Part shown: piece by piece, positions 52,560-63,177 of the stretch
Position numbering within the stretch: position 1 is the first letter of the stretch
Layout of the letters: the number at the start of each line of letters is the position of its first letter
DNA from: Methylophaga sp.
GTDB lineage: Bacteria > Pseudomonadota > Gammaproteobacteria > Nitrosococcales > Methylophagaceae
DNA: 64,000 nucleotides
Assembly (NCBI GenBank): GCA_011053005.1
Contig: DRHW01000020.1
Span: 105,001 to 169,000 of the forward strand
Reading direction: 5' to 3'
Notes under the pieces: model-generated
Told to the model about the DNA's origin: nothing
The model's input: only the letters and a program-made list of their open reading frames with translations
The model's database searches: none
Position numbers and translations under genes: made by a program

Positions 52560-54470
52560 TTATTTTTTGTCATCTTCTACTTCTTCAAATTCAGCATCAA
52601 CAACATCATCAGCTTCTTTCGCAGCATCTGCTGTTGCATCACCGGCTTCTGCATTTTCAGCATACGCTTTTTCTGCAAGTTTACCTGAAGCTTCAGTTAA
52701 TGCCGCTGTTTTAGCTTCGATATCCGCTTTATCTTCACCTTTAATCGCTACTTCTAGATCGGTAATAGCTGCTTCAATTTTCACTTTTTCATCAGCGTCT
52801 AATTTGTCACCTAAATCAGCAATTGATTTTTTAGTTGAATGAATCAAACCATCAGCTTGGTTACGAACACTCACTAATTCTTGGAACTTACGATCTTCAT
52901 CTGCATGGGCTTCAGCATCTTTAACCATTTTTTCAACTTCTTCATCAGACAAACCGCTTGATGCTTTAATGACAATAGATTGCTCTTTACCCGTTACTTT
53001 ATCTTTAGCAGATACATTCAAAATACCATTTGCATCAATATCAAATGTTACTTCGATTTGTGGCTGACCACGTGGCGCAGGTGGAATATCAGCCAAATCG
53101 AAACGACCTAATGATTTATTTGCTGAGGCAACTTCACGCTCACCTTGTAAAACATGAATCGTTACCGCTGGTTGATTATCATCAGCTGTTGAAAACGTTT
53201 GATTCGCTTTAGTTGGGATCGTTGTGTTTTTCTCAACAAGTTTGGTCATTACACCACCCATTGTTTCGATACCCAAGCTCAACGGTGTCACGTCTAACAA
53301 TAATACGTCTTTAACATCACCGGCTAATACCGCCGCTTGAATCGCTGCACCAGCAGCAACCGCTTCATCAGGGTTCACGTCTTTGCGAGGTTCTTTACCG
53401 AATAATTCTTTAACGGCTTCTTGAACCTTAGGCATACGTGTTTGACCACCAACCAAGATAACATCATCAATTTCAGATAAAGACAAACCAGAATCTTTAA
53501 TCGCTTGTCTGCATGGCGCTAAACTACGGGTAATTAAATCATCAACCAATGATTCTAATTTCGAACGGGTTAAACGTAACTCCATGTGTTTAGGGCCAGA
53601 CGCATCTGCCGTTACATAAGGAAGGTTAATGTCTGTTTGTTGGCTTGAAGACAATTCAATTTTTGCTTTTTCAGCCGCATCTTTAAGACGTTGCAATGCC
53701 AAAGGATCTTTAGACAAATCAATACCTTGGTCTTTTTTGAATTCTTCAACTAAATGTTCGATGATCCGTTGATCAAAATCTTCACCACCAAGGAATGTAT
53801 CGCCATTAGTTGATAATACTTCAAACTGATGCTCACCTTCGATATCAGCAATTTCGATAACTGAAACGTCGAATGTACCACCACCTAAATCGTAAACAAC
53901 AATTTTAGAATCGCCACGTTTTTTATCCATACCATAAGCTAGTGCTGCTGCTGTTGGCTCATTGATAATACGCTTGATTTCTAGACCGGCAATTTTACCT
54001 GCATCTTTAGTTGCTTGTCGTTGTGAATCATTAAAGTAAGCAGGAACGGTTACTACTGCTTCAGTTACTTCTTCGCCCAAAAACTCTTCGGCTGTTTTTT
54101 TCATTTTCATCAAAATACGAGCAGATACTTCAGGTGGCGCCATTTTTTTACCATTAGCATCGACCCAAGCATCGCCGTTATCTGCTTCAACGATTTTATA
54201 TGGCACCATGTTAATGTCGCGTTGCACAACATCATCTTTAAATTTACGACCAATTAAACGCTTGATAGCAAATAAAGTATTTTTAGGATTTGTCACTGCT
54301 TGACGTTTAGCTGATTGACCAACGATAACTTCGCCATCTTTAGTAAATGCAACAATCGATGGCGTAGTGCGATCGCCTTCGCTATTTTCAATTATGCGTG
54401 CTTTACCATCTTCTAATACTGCAACACAGGAATTTGTTGTTCCTAAGTCAATACCAATAATTCTACCCAT
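52560..54470 (-). CDS. dnaK: Chaperone DnaK (Hsp70)
   Basis: DnaK is the ATP-dependent Hsp70. The 636-residue product opens [19 protein letters not shown], has the ATPase-domain signatures [14 protein letters not shown] and [14 protein letters not shown], a substrate-binding domain, and the acidic C-terminal EEVEDDKK. It has its own heat-shock promoter (54530-54555), while grpE lies upstream on the same strand. Confidence 0.99.
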   Translation of the reverse strand: MGRIIGIDLGTTNSCVAVLEDGKARIIENSEGDRTTPSIVAFTKDGEVIVGQSAKRQAVTNPKNTLFAIKRLIGRKFKDDVVQRDINMVPYKIVEADNGDAWVDANGKKMAPPEVSARILMKMKKTAEEFLGEEVTEAVVTVPAYFNDSQRQATKDAGKIAGLEIKRIINEPTAAALAYGMDKKRGDSKIVVYDLGGGTFDVSVIEIADIEGEHQFEVLSTNGDTFLGGEDFDQRIIEHLVEEFKKDQGIDLSKDPLALQRLKDAAEKAKIELSSSQQTDINLPYVTADASGPKHMELRLTRSKLESLVDDLITRSLAPCRQAIKDSGLSLSEIDDVILVGGQTRMPKVQEAVKELFGKEPRKDVNPDEAVAAGAAIQAAVLAGDVKDVLLLDVTPLSLGIETMGGVMTKLVEKNTTIPTKANQTFSTADDNQPAVTIHVLQGEREVASANKSLGRFDLADIPPAPRGQPQIEVTFDIDANGILNVSAKDKVTGKEQSIVIKASSGLSDEEVEKMVKDAEAHADEDRKFQELVSVRNQADGLIHSTKKSIADLGDKLDADEKVKIEAAITDLEVAIKGEDKADIEAKTAALTEASGKLAEKAYAENAEAGDATADAAKEADDVVDAEFEEVEDDKK

Positions 54471-54529
54471 TGTTTTTTACTCCATCATTCTTGAATTTAT
54501 AACTGGCTTATCCAGTTGTTGATTGATAG

Positions 54530-54555
54530 ATGGGGGGACGAAATAAAATTTCAAG
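54530..54555 (-). promoter_or_regulatory. Sigma-32 heat-shock promoter of dnaK
   Basis: On the minus strand CTTGAAA (54555-54549) is followed after 13 bases by CCCCATCT (54535 downward). Both elements match the sigma-32 consensus, with the right spacing. The transcript leader to dnaK would be about 50 bases. Confidence 0.9.
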
Positions 54556-54580
54556 CCCCTACCCAGTCTAATGTTATTTT

Positions 54581-55120
54581 TTATTGAGAAACCACAACCA
54601 TTGCTGGACGTAACAAACGACCATTAAATTGGAAGCCTTTTTGTGCAACCGTTAACACTTTATTCGCTTCAACACCTTCAACAGGTTGCATTGCCATGGC
54701 TTGGTGTAATTCAGGATCAAATTCGTCACCTTCGGCAGGATTAACTTGTTCTAAACCAAATTTATTGATCGATGATAAGAACATTTTCATTGTCATATCT
54801 AAACCGCCGCTGACGGCTTCTAATGTCGCGCCTTCTGCATTTGATGCGTTTAATCCTAATTCCATGCTGTCATAGACCGGCAGTAACTCTGCGACAAATC
54901 TATCTAAAGCATGTTTGTGAGCATTTTCTAAATCACGCGCTTGGCGTCGGCGTAAGTTTTCCATATCCGCACGGGCGCGTAATAAATCATTCCAGTGCTC
55001 ATCAGCTTTATTTTGAGCTGCTTCTAATAAGGCGGTGGGATCATTCGCAGTAAGCTCTACTTCAGGTTCAATGTTTTCTGCTTCTGTATTATCGATGTTG
55101 TTGATGTCTTCGTTACTCAT
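54581..55120 (-). CDS. grpE: Nucleotide exchange factor GrpE
   Basis: GrpE releases ADP from DnaK. The 179-residue protein has an acidic N-terminus, a long coiled coil (about 30-85) and the C-terminal beta domain ending GFQFNGRLLRPAMVVVSQ with the family KGF-like segment QKGFQFNGRLLRPA. ATG 55120 is chosen over the GTG two codons upstream because GGAAA lies at a proper distance. It has its own heat-shock promoter. Confidence 0.96.
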   Translation of the reverse strand: MSNEDINNIDNTEAENIEPEVELTANDPTALLEAAQNKADEHWNDLLRARADMENLRRRQARDLENAHKHALDRFVAELLPVYDSMELGLNASNAEGATLEAVSGGLDMTMKMFLSSINKFGLEQVNPAEGDEFDPELHQAMAMQPVEGVEANKVLTVAQKGFQFNGRLLRPAMVVVSQ

Positions 55121-55156
55121 AATCACGTTTCCGGGTTAATAATCACAATCCAGATA

Positions 55157-55183
55157 GTTGGGGATGAAAAAACTAATTTCAAG
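55157..55183 (-). promoter_or_regulatory. Sigma-32 heat-shock promoter of grpE
   Basis: On the minus strand CTTGAAA (55183-55177) is followed after 13 bases by CCCCAAC (55163-55157). The match to the sigma-32 consensus is complete at -35 and nearly complete at -10. No CIRCE repeat and no hrcA gene are present. Confidence 0.85.
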
Positions 55184-55240
55184 CCAACATTTGATTTTTT
55201 ATATGAATAACTAAGATAATCTGAGCACAATTTATTAGGC

Positions 55241-55981
55241 TTACTCAGTCGAACTTAACCACAGGCATTGGCCATCGGTCATTTTATTGAGTCGTTGTAA
55301 ATTGGCATCGTGGGCGAGCAATTCATCTTGATTGGCTTTAATAACGCGTAATGGGCCTCGATTTGTCGGCGCAACAATCTCTGTATCCATTGTCTTATCG
55401 GTTTTAATAGGTGTTTCAGCAGCAAGCGACAAGCTAACCTGCCCACCTGTCATCGCTAAATAAACATCGGCCAAAATCTCGGCATCTAATAATGCCCCGT
55501 GCAACTCTCGATTAGAGTTATCAACATAATAACGTCGACATAAGGCATCCAAATTATTTTTCTGTCCGGGATGTTTATCTCGAGCTAATTTCAGGGTATC
55601 TAATACACTACAAACATCGGTAATTTGACGCTTTTTACCTTTTAACTTTGCTAATTCATGATTTAAAAAACCCACGTCAAATGCGGCGTTATGAATGATC
55701 AGTTCTGCGCCATCGATGAAACGCATAAAATCATCAACAACCGATGAAAATAAAGGTTTATCAGCTAAAAATTCAGGTGTAATTCCGTGAACTTCCATTG
55801 CGCCAGCGTCGATCTCACGTTTCGGATTGATGTATTGATGAAAGCGTTCGCCGGTTAAACGTCGATTAATGACTTCTACACAACCAATTTCAATAATCCG
55901 GTGATCATCAGCGGTGCTTAAACCTGTTGTTTCTGTATCTAACACCACCTGCCGTTTGATCTTCTGCTCAGCCACAATCAC
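55241..55981 (-). CDS. dnaQ: DNA polymerase III epsilon subunit
   Basis: DnaQ is the proofreading 3'-5' exonuclease of the replicative polymerase. The 246-residue protein has ExoI VLDTETTGLS with the metal ligands, ExoII HNAAFDVGFLNHEL, and ExoIII HGALLDAEILADVYLAMTGGQ. A C-terminal segment for binding the alpha subunit follows. It lies after rnhA, an order shared with E. coli, where the two are divergent. Confidence 0.97.
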   Translation of the reverse strand: MIVAEQKIKRQVVLDTETTGLSTADDHRIIEIGCVEVINRRLTGERFHQYINPKREIDAGAMEVHGITPEFLADKPLFSSVVDDFMRFIDGAELIIHNAAFDVGFLNHELAKLKGKKRQITDVCSVLDTLKLARDKHPGQKNNLDALCRRYYVDNSNRELHGALLDAEILADVYLAMTGGQVSLSLAAETPIKTDKTMDTEIVAPTNRGPLRVIKANQDELLAHDANLQRLNKMTDGQCLWLSSTE

Positions 55982-56018
55982 TACTCCGCTTAATATTTAA
56001 TTCGTTTACTTCGCTTAA

Positions 56019-56456
56019 TTACTTGGCAATTTTTTCTCTTGCTGCCACCGCTAGTTGATCGGCCCGTTCATTTTCAGCATGACCTTGATGACCTCGTACC
56101 CAAACCCAATCGAGTTTATGATTTTCTGCCGCTTTTTCCATTCTTTGCCACAAATCAACGTTTTTAACGGGTTGTTTCGATGCGGTTAACCAATTACGTT
56201 TTTTCCAACCCGGCAACCATTCCATCATACCTTTCATCACATATTGTGAATCTGTTGTAACGGTCACCTCACAAGGCCGGGTTAATGCTTCTAGCCCAGC
56301 AATAACCGCCATCATTTCCATTCGATTATTGGTGGTATCTTTTTCGCCGCCAGACAGTTCTTTTTCGACCCCTTTAGTCCGTAAAATGGTCCCCCAACCG
56401 CCAGGGCCAGGATTGCCACTGCATGCTCCATCGGTAAAAATGTCTATTTTATCCAT
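56019..56456 (-). CDS. rnhA: Ribonuclease HI
   Basis: RNase HI removes RNA from RNA-DNA hybrids. The 145-residue product has the catalytic residues in [17 protein letters not shown] (Asp), [16 protein letters not shown] (Glu), TDSQYVMKG (Asp) and [11 protein letters not shown] (His and Asp). It overlaps the end of the upstream methyltransferase gene by eight bases, so the two are coupled. Confidence 0.97.
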   Translation of the reverse strand: MDKIDIFTDGACSGNPGPGGWGTILRTKGVEKELSGGEKDTTNNRMEMMAVIAGLEALTRPCEVTVTTDSQYVMKGMMEWLPGWKKRNWLTASKQPVKNVDLWQRMEKAAENHKLDWVWVRGHQGHAENERADQLAVAAREKIAK

Positions 56457-57183
56457 TATTCTTTTCTCTTGTGAGTGGCTTTGATACTAAACGACCGGTC
56501 GGAAACAAATGTTTAACATGTTCATACATCGTAATCGGCGTTAGTGGAATCGTCCGTTTGGTCGCCACCAAAATCGTCACGCCAGAAAAAATCGGCCATA
56601 AACGTTTACCCATTCGCTCGATTAATGAAACTTTACTCAGCCATCTTTCTGACTGAATAGGTGGATGAAAAACCAAATGTTTGGTTGTCACTACTTCAAA
56701 ATTTAATAATGCTAACCAATCTTTAATTCTAGTTTGACTAAAAAAATGTCCATGCCACGGCGGCGGCGATTTAAATGAAAATAAACGTCGTACTCCCCAA
56801 AAACTCCAAGGGTTAAAAGAACATAAAATTAATGTGCCATCAGCATCCAGTACGCGTTCAACTTCCCTTAATACTTGGTGCGGATCAACTGAAAACTCGA
56901 TGACATGCACTAACAATAATGTGTCTATACAACGAGATTTAAAAGGTAAAGATTCATTACTTCCTTCAACATCCGCTGATTTCCCCATGGTTTTTTGCAT
57001 TCTACTCAGTGCAACATCAGGTAATAATCGTTGTTCTAGACCGAGTTGAAATTGATACTTTCCAGAAAAATGGTGTGATAATGACTGTAAGACAGTTTTT
57101 TCTTGATTTAAAACTGAGCGGCCTAAAGGACTCTGCCACCAAGACAGCATTTTTTTTTGCATTTCCGTTCTATAATCGATCAT
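56449..57183 (-). CDS. YafS-like class I SAM methyltransferase
   Basis: This 244-residue protein has a methyltransferase-11 like domain. The recognisable motif is the post-I region VLHVLE-like [20 protein letters not shown], followed by [21 protein letters not shown], typical of YafS. The classical glycine-rich motif I is weak, so activity is uncertain. It is placed beside rnhA, dnaQ and gloB as in E. coli. ATG 57183 has GAGGT upstream. The divergent gloB starts only 24 bases away. Confidence 0.82.
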   Translation of the reverse strand: MIDYRTEMQKKMLSWWQSPLGRSVLNQEKTVLQSLSHHFSGKYQFQLGLEQRLLPDVALSRMQKTMGKSADVEGSNESLPFKSRCIDTLLLVHVIEFSVDPHQVLREVERVLDADGTLILCSFNPWSFWGVRRLFSFKSPPPWHGHFFSQTRIKDWLALLNFEVVTTKHLVFHPPIQSERWLSKVSLIERMGKRLWPIFSGVTILVATKRTIPLTPITMYEHVKHLFPTGRLVSKPLTREKNNG

Positions 57184-57207
57184 GCAGACCTCAACAATGG
57201 AAGAATC

Positions 57208-57978
57208 ATGTTAACTATTCAAGCCGTACCCGCTTTTGATGACAATTATATCTGGTTCATCCAAGCGCCGGATTCTAAAAATCTATTAATTGTCGATCCT
57301 GGCGATGCAAAACCAGTTATACAAGCTATTGAACAGCAACAATTAAAGCCCATAGCACTGTTAATTACTCATCATCATAGTGATCATACCGCTGGCATAG
57401 CAGAACTCATAAGGCGTTATGACATACCCGTTTATGGACCAAAATCTGAGGCTATCCCCTATCTAAGCCATCCACTATCAACCTGCGAAAACATTGATCT
57501 TAACTCAGCATTTCCTGCGATGACCATCCTTGATGTTCCCGGTCATACTAAAGGTCATATTGCTTATTTAATCGATGGTAACTTATTTTGTGGCGATACT
57601 TTATTTGCTGCTGGTTGTGGTCGTTTATTAGGCGGAACAGCAACGCAACTTCATGCATCATTACAATTAATCGCTCACTTACCAGATCAAACGAGTATTT
57701 TTTGTACTCATGAGTACACGCAGGCTAATCTTCGTTTTGCAGAAGCTGTCGAGCCAAATAATGCAAAAATAAAGCAACGCATCATCGATACAGATAACTT
57801 ACGAAGGGAAGGCAAACCAAGTCTGCCTTCATTATTAATAACCGAACTACAAACTAATCCATTCTTGCGTTGTCAGCAGCCTGATGTTATTCAAGCTGCT
57901 GAGCACTTTTCAGGGCATTCATTAAACAGTTCGGAAGCCGTATTTACCAGCTTACGCTTGTGGAAAGATGATTTTTAA
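57208..57978 (+). CDS. gloB: Hydroxyacylglutathione hydrolase (glyoxalase II)
   Basis: GloB hydrolyses S-lactoylglutathione to lactate and glutathione in methylglyoxal detoxification. The 256-residue metallo-beta-lactamase-fold protein has the two-metal motif THHHSDHTAG, VPGHTKGHIAYL and LFCGDTLFAAGCGR, and FCTHEYTQANLRFA. ATG 57208 is chosen because GGAAG precedes it and it begins the conserved LTIQAVPAFDDNYIW. It is divergent from the YafS-like gene across only 24 bases, so promoters overlap coding sequence. Confidence 0.95.
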   Translation: MLTIQAVPAFDDNYIWFIQAPDSKNLLIVDPGDAKPVIQAIEQQQLKPIALLITHHHSDHTAGIAELIRRYDIPVYGPKSEAIPYLSHPLSTCENIDLNSAFPAMTILDVPGHTKGHIAYLIDGNLFCGDTLFAAGCGRLLGGTATQLHASLQLIAHLPDQTSIFCTHEYTQANLRFAEAVEPNNAKIKQRIIDTDNLRREGKPSLPSLLITELQTNPFLRCQQPDVIQAAEHFSGHSLNSSEAVFTSLRLWKDDF

Positions 57979-58018
57979 CCAAATTATTTTTTTGCAATAT
58001 TCTTATTAAAGTTAAGTG

Positions 58019-58846
58019 CTAACTTTCTGGTTTATCTTCAGCAAGAGGATCTTTATCTGTATGAACATCCATTTGCGGATAAGGAATACTGATGCCATTT
58101 TCGTCGAAGGCTAATTTAATTTTTTGTAATAAATCAGAACGAACCGGCCAATAATCACTCGCTTTAACCCAAGGACGAACATTAAAATTGACACTGCTAT
58201 CAGCTAATTCGGCTACGGTAATTGCTGGTGCTGGATCAGCCAAAATCAATTCGTGTGTAGCTAAAATATCGGCCATTATGTGCTGCGCTTTGACCATATC
58301 ATCGTCATAACCAATACCGAAAATTAAGTCGATACGACGGGTATCACGAGCAGAGTAATTGGTGATTGCACCCGCATAAATTTGTCCATTAGGAACGATG
58401 ATTTCACGATTATCACCTGTTTTCATAATTGTGCTAAACACACTTATTTTTTCAACAATACCGCTGACACCACCGGCTTCGATAAAATCACCCAATTTAA
58501 ATGGACGAAAAATAATCATCATGATGCCTGCTGCAAAGTTCTGTAAGGAATCTTTAAGCGCTAAACCAACCGCTAAACCTGCAGCACCCAATACCGCGAT
58601 AAAAGATGTGGTATCAACACCGAGGCGATCTATTGAGGCAATCAAGAGAATGACCAACAAAACACCGGTCGTAATCGAACTCGCAAAGTTGACTAAAATC
58701 GGATCAAGATTAGCCCGAACCATAATCTTACGAAGCAATTTGACTAGCCATCGAATAACAATACGGCCTACGAATAAAATCGCGATTGCGGTTATAAAGT
58801 TCATAAAAAACAACCCAACTGGACTGTGCGTTACTGCTTCCATCAT
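58019..58846 (-). CDS. mscS: Small-conductance mechanosensitive channel
   Basis: MscS opens under membrane tension and releases solutes during hypo-osmotic shock. The 275-residue protein has three N-terminal membrane helices; TM3 holds the glycine/alanine-rich AVLGAAGLAVGLALKDSLQN pore segment. The C-terminal cytoplasmic cage includes IVPNGQIYAGAITNYSARD and ISIPYPQMDVH. ATG 58846 with GAGGG upstream starts one codon boundary after the pyrD stop, forming a two-gene unit. Confidence 0.95.
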   Translation of the reverse strand: MMEAVTHSPVGLFFMNFITAIAILFVGRIVIRWLVKLLRKIMVRANLDPILVNFASSITTGVLLVILLIASIDRLGVDTTSFIAVLGAAGLAVGLALKDSLQNFAAGIMMIIFRPFKLGDFIEAGGVSGIVEKISVFSTIMKTGDNREIIVPNGQIYAGAITNYSARDTRRIDLIFGIGYDDDMVKAQHIMADILATHELILADPAPAITVAELADSSVNFNVRPWVKASDYWPVRSDLLQKIKLAFDENGISIPYPQMDVHTDKDPLAEDKPES

Positions 58847-59869
58847 TTACACCCTCTTATTAATTTGTTGAACTATATCACCGACCAATTCAGGCCCTTG
58901 ATAGATAAAACCACTGTAAATTTGTACCAGTGCGGCCCCAGCCTCTAGCTTTACTACGGCATCTTTGCCGGACATAATCCCACCTGCGGCAATGATCGGC
59001 AAGTTCCGGGGTAATACTTGACGAAATTGTCTGATAATCTCTGTAGATTTATCAAAAACAGGGCGCCCACTTAAGCCGCCTGCTTCTTCGCTATACGCTA
59101 ATCCTGTTACACCATCGCGCGACATCGTAGTATTTGTTGCAATAACCGCATCGATTTCAAAGTGTGCAAAGGCATCGGCGAGTTGTTTAACTTCATCAAT
59201 ATCAAGATCTGGCGCGACTTTTACCGCCATTGGCACATAACGACCATGTTTGAGCTGCAGTATTTTTTGCTCTTTTTTTAACGCTGATAGCAATTCATTA
59301 AGTGACTCACCAAACTGCAAAGTTCTTAAACCCGGCGTATTCGGCGATGAGATATTGATAGTCACGTAATCCGCCGAGGAATAAACCTTTCGCAGTCCAA
59401 CCAGGTAATCATCTACAGCTTTATCAACAGGCGTATCAAAATTTTTACCAATATTAATCCCGATAATTGCATCTTTTTTGGCTACTTTCACCTGCTCAAT
59501 TAAGTGATCGACACCAAGATTATTAAAGCCCATTCGATTAATGATCGCTTCTGCTTCCGGCAATCTGAACAGCCGTGGTTTAGGATTACCTGCTTGTGGT
59601 CGAGGCGTTACGGTTCCAATTTCTATAAACCCAAAACCAATGGCTGATAAGGCATCGATATAATCACCATTTTTATCAAGTCCAGCCGCTAAGCCTACAG
59701 GATTAGGAAAATCTATTCCCATCACTCGCACAGGACTTGATGCGACTTTGGGATAAAGTAATGAGGATAGTCCAGACATTTCGAGTATGGAAAGACCTTT
59801 CAAACCCAAATGATGTGCTTTTTCAGCATCAAGTTGAAACATTCCCGCACGCATTAATTTATATAACAT
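58847..59869 (-). CDS. pyrD: Dihydroorotate dehydrogenase (quinone), class 2
   Basis: PyrD oxidises dihydroorotate to orotate at the membrane with quinone. The 340-residue length and the N-terminal amphipathic segment ([20 protein letters not shown]) identify the class 2 enzyme. FMN and substrate segments [28 protein letters not shown] with the catalytic Ser, and [16 protein letters not shown] are intact. Its start overlaps the DUF2797 stop by one base and mscS follows directly. Confidence 0.97.
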   Translation of the reverse strand: MLYKLMRAGMFQLDAEKAHHLGLKGLSILEMSGLSSLLYPKVASSPVRVMGIDFPNPVGLAAGLDKNGDYIDALSAIGFGFIEIGTVTPRPQAGNPKPRLFRLPEAEAIINRMGFNNLGVDHLIEQVKVAKKDAIIGINIGKNFDTPVDKAVDDYLVGLRKVYSSADYVTINISSPNTPGLRTLQFGESLNELLSALKKEQKILQLKHGRYVPMAVKVAPDLDIDEVKQLADAFAHFEIDAVIATNTTMSRDGVTGLAYSEEAGGLSGRPVFDKSTEIIRQFRQVLPRNLPIIAAGGIMSGKDAVVKLEAGAALVQIYSGFIYQGPELVGDIVQQINKRV

Positions 59870-60705
59870 TATTCAACAACCATCGTTATGTTGTAACCCG
59901 TAAATTTTCTGATATTAATAACACCTGTATCAAAAATAAGATATTGCCCCTTAATACCCTGCAATACGCCACTGACGTCTGGTGTTTTATCAAAATTAAA
60001 TGATTTAACTTTGTCAGGATATTGCACAACAGGGTATGCAATATTAACCACTTGCTCATCCTCTAACGGCATAATTGCAGCTGCGCCGAAACGTTCATGT
60101 AATGCCGTTATTTCGTCACTACACTCATTTATTAGTTGATCTCGTATTGCTATTAAGTCAAGATTTTCAGCTTCTCCTTTTAGCATTTTTCGCCAATCAG
60201 TGCGATCTGAAACATGAGATTTAAATATCACTTCAACTAGTCCTGATTGATAGCGACTTTGTACACGAAAAATAGGTAACGCCTGACTAGCGCCTTGATC
60301 AATCCACCGCGTTGGCACTTGATTAATACGCGTGATTCCCACTTTAATACCTGAACTGTTTGCCAAGTAGACAATGTGATCTTGCATACAAAAAGCTTCG
60401 CCCCACTCTGGCTCGCGACAGGTTCCTGCATCGTAATGGCAGGTTTCAGGCTTCATGATACAAAGATCGCATTGAGCTAACGTTTGAGAGCATGGAAAAC
60501 AATAACCACCAGAATACGATTTTTTAATGCGACGATCGCATGCGGTGCAATGTATCTCGCCAGCGTACTTTAAATTAATTATTTTTCCGATCAAAGGTGT
60601 CATCGTAATCTGTTGTTCGCCCAGAACTAATTGGTATTCTACTGGTTGATTATTTGCTAGCAATGTCACTGTCATTTTAGACAGTTGCCCGTGAAATTTA
60701 TTCAA
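59869..60705 (-). CDS. DUF2797 protein with cysteine clusters
   Basis: This 278-residue protein belongs to the DUF2797 family. Near residue 50 it has [20 protein letters not shown] and then CDLC and further single Cys and His residues, which would bind one or two zinc ions. Next comes [17 protein letters not shown] followed by PTRWIDQGA. The spacing of this Tyr, Gly and Arg recalls the core of GIY-YIG nucleases, but that is my reading, not an established activity here. The stop overlaps the pyrD start by one base. Confidence 0.8.
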   Translation of the reverse strand: MNKFHGQLSKMTVTLLANNQPVEYQLVLGEQQITMTPLIGKIINLKYAGEIHCTACDRRIKKSYSGGYCFPCSQTLAQCDLCIMKPETCHYDAGTCREPEWGEAFCMQDHIVYLANSSGIKVGITRINQVPTRWIDQGASQALPIFRVQSRYQSGLVEVIFKSHVSDRTDWRKMLKGEAENLDLIAIRDQLINECSDEITALHERFGAAAIMPLEDEQVVNIAYPVVQYPDKVKSFNFDKTPDVSGVLQGIKGQYLIFDTGVINIRKFTGYNITMVVE

Positions 60706-60831
60706 AATTGCGCCTCAAAATAGATTTAGATTATCGTTTATTCTAACGCATTCCTTTAAAAATCTACTCTTGACTATTCAAATATTTAAAGTCGCAGACA
60801 CTTTGGACAATGTACTTTATAATTAGGGACT

Positions 60832-62469
60832 ATGTTATTACTAAAATTATTTCGCCTATGTAGTCTTTCTCTGACTACTTTACTGTTTCTAACAGCATGT
60901 AGCAGTCCGATAGTGCCTGTCAAACCAGAAACTACAGATCAACATGCTTCTAATCATAGTCAGAAGGTCGGTTATACCCCTTGGCAAAGTGCTTACGGGA
61001 AAATTCCGCAACCGTCACAAAATCTAATTAGTCATTTCCCTAGCGCCGATACTCAAGAAACAATAGTCTCCTTACCATCAATAGACCTTTGGCAACGCAT
61101 TCGCAATGGCTATGGTATAGAAGAAGATATTCTAAATCCTGAAACACAGAAGCAACTTGACTGGTTTGCGAGTCGTCCAGATTTCATCAATACAGTTGCT
61201 GATCGAGCTAAACCCTATCTCTACTACATAGTAGGTGAATTAGAAAAACGAAATATGCCCCTCGAACTTGCTTTTTTACCCGTTATTGAGAGCGCTTACC
61301 AACCTCTAGCCAACTCAAGCAGTAATGCATCAGGTTTATGGCAATTTATTCCTGGGACAGGTAAAATTTTAGGACTAGATCAAAACTGGTGGTATGACGG
61401 GCGTCGAGATATCATTCAGTCAACTGATGCAGCCTTAGATTATTTACAAAAATTACACAAAGACTTTGGAGATTGGCAGCTTGCTCTTGCTGCTTATAAT
61501 GGTGGAGAAGGAACCGTTGGGCGAGCAATCAAAGATAATATAAAAAGAGGTATGCCGACAGATTTCTGGTCATTAAACTTACCAGCCGAAACGTCTAAAT
61601 ATGTCCCAAAATTCATGGCAATTGCTCATTTGTTAAATGATCCCTCTGATTATGATCTTACACTGGATCCTATAGAAGATATTCCCGTTTTTACTGTTGT
61701 AGACACTGGGTCACAAATTGATTTAGCATTAGCTGCAAGATTAGCCGATATTAGTACTGATGAAATCCATCAACTCAATCCTGGATTTAATCGCTCAGCT
61801 ACAGCGCCACAAGGTCCTCATCGATTAGTATTGCCACTAGATAAGGTTGAAACATTCCAACAAGGATTAGATGAATTAGCCGTCAATGATCGTGTCCACT
61901 GGTCAAAGCATACTGTTATGTCAGGTGAATCACTACAATCAATCTCTAAACGCTATAAAACAACTGTTAATGCTATAAAAAAAATAAACGGAATTAAAAG
62001 TAAAAGCAATGTGATCCGCTTAGGTAGTAATTTGTTAATTCCTGTTCTCTCTAGCAATTCAAATAACATTTCGGTTGCTTCACTCCAACATGTTAACGTC
62101 AAATCTCCCTCCGGCAATAAACAGATTTATGCAGTTAATGCTGGCGATACATGGTGGGATATCGCCAATAAACATAGTATTGATGTCATGGATTTAGTCT
62201 TATGGAATGATAAATCTCCAAAAGACATGCTCAGTGTTGGGCAAAAATTAGTCATATGGACAAATAATAATTCGACAAATGATGGTACTAAAAAAATAAA
62301 TTACCTAACTAAAAAAGGTGATTCACTTTGGAAGATATCGCAAAAATTTAAGGTGAGTGTCGCGCAGCTTTTAGATTGGAATGGGTTAAGTGACCGTAGC
62401 TTGCTAAGACCAGGGCAAATACTGACTGTACATGTCATTGTCACTGCTCAGAATGAAAGCACACTATAA
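60832..62469 (+). CDS. mltD: Membrane-bound lytic murein transglycosylase D
   Basis: MltD cleaves peptidoglycan glycan strands from the outer membrane. The 545-residue lipoprotein has a lipobox LTAC, an SLT domain (about 110-260) with the catalytic Glu in LPVIESAYQPLANSSS, GLWQFIPGTGKILGL and LALAAYNGGEG, and three C-terminal LysM repeats (about 360-405, 425-470, 490-535). TATAAT at 60818-60823 lies only nine bases before ATG, so a very short leader is possible. trmL starts immediately after. Confidence 0.95.
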   Translation: MLLLKLFRLCSLSLTTLLFLTACSSPIVPVKPETTDQHASNHSQKVGYTPWQSAYGKIPQPSQNLISHFPSADTQETIVSLPSIDLWQRIRNGYGIEEDILNPETQKQLDWFASRPDFINTVADRAKPYLYYIVGELEKRNMPLELAFLPVIESAYQPLANSSSNASGLWQFIPGTGKILGLDQNWWYDGRRDIIQSTDAALDYLQKLHKDFGDWQLALAAYNGGEGTVGRAIKDNIKRGMPTDFWSLNLPAETSKYVPKFMAIAHLLNDPSDYDLTLDPIEDIPVFTVVDTGSQIDLALAARLADISTDEIHQLNPGFNRSATAPQGPHRLVLPLDKVETFQQGLDELAVNDRVHWSKHTVMSGESLQSISKRYKTTVNAIKKINGIKSKSNVIRLGSNLLIPVLSSNSNNISVASLQHVNVKSPSGNKQIYAVNAGDTWWDIANKHSIDVMDLVLWNDKSPKDMLSVGQKLVIWTNNNSTNDGTKKINYLTKKGDSLWKISQKFKVSVAQLLDWNGLSDRSLLRPGQILTVHVIVTAQNESTL

Positions 62470-62946
62470 ATGTTGCACATTGCCCTGTTCGAGCCTGAAA
62501 TTCCACCCAATACTGGTAATATAATCAGGCTCTGTGCCAATGCGGGTGCTCAGTTACATCTCATTGAACCTCTAGGATTTGAGCTTGACGATAAACGCTT
62601 GCGTAGAGCTGGACTAGATTATCACGAATTTTCTAATGTTAAGATCCACTCTTCTTTTGATGAATTTTTGATCTGGTTAAAAGATAGACGTTTATTCGCT
62701 TGCACGACTAAGGCGACACAACATCATGATGAAGTCAGCTACCGAGATGAAGATGTCTTTTTATTCGGGCCAGAATCACGAGGATTACCGGCAGTCATAC
62801 TAGACCATATACCTCCGCAAGGTAAAATAAGAATCCCTATGCAAGCGAATAGCCGCAGCCTAAATCTTTCTAATGCTACAGCGATAATTTTATACGAAGC
62901 ATGGCGTCAGCTAGACTATCCGAATGCTATTTCGATAAATATCTAA
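62470..62946 (+). CDS. trmL: tRNA (cytidine(34)-2'-O)-methyltransferase
   Basis: TrmL methylates the ribose of the wobble base in certain leucine tRNAs. The 158-residue product is a minimal SPOUT methyltransferase. It has the N-terminal [30 protein letters not shown] and the knot-forming [18 protein letters not shown]. It starts directly after the mltD stop, so they share a transcript. Confidence 0.95.
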   Translation: MLHIALFEPEIPPNTGNIIRLCANAGAQLHLIEPLGFELDDKRLRRAGLDYHEFSNVKIHSSFDEFLIWLKDRRLFACTTKATQHHDEVSYRDEDVFLFGPESRGLPAVILDHIPPQGKIRIPMQANSRSLNLSNATAIILYEAWRQLDYPNAISINI

Positions 62947-63177
62947 CTATTCCGAGTTCACTCTGCTTAATTTAAGAAGCCAATTTAGACTGCTTCGTAT
63001 CTGATTACCTTAATCAATCTTAGGTTAACTGAAATTACTAACCTTGCATACGTTAAATAATTTATCGCTAGTGTCGAAATAATTCTAATCTATTTTATTA
63101 ATAATGTTGCCTCGTGCTATTGAGGCATAATCCTCCACGATACCGAGCTTCGTCATTTAACAGCTCTATAATTTTTT
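62947..63177 (+). other. Non-coding stretch after trmL
   Basis: These 231 AT-rich bases have frequent stops in all frames. A short GCCTCGTGCTATTGAGGC palindrome-like hairpin (GCCTC/GAGGC, about 63109-63126) may end the mltD-trmL transcript. Confidence 0.4.

Noticed and set aside
55127..55240. CIRCE/HrcA operator before grpE
   Set aside because: No TTAGCACTC-N9-GAGTGCTAA repeat is present; the region fits a sigma-32 promoter instead.
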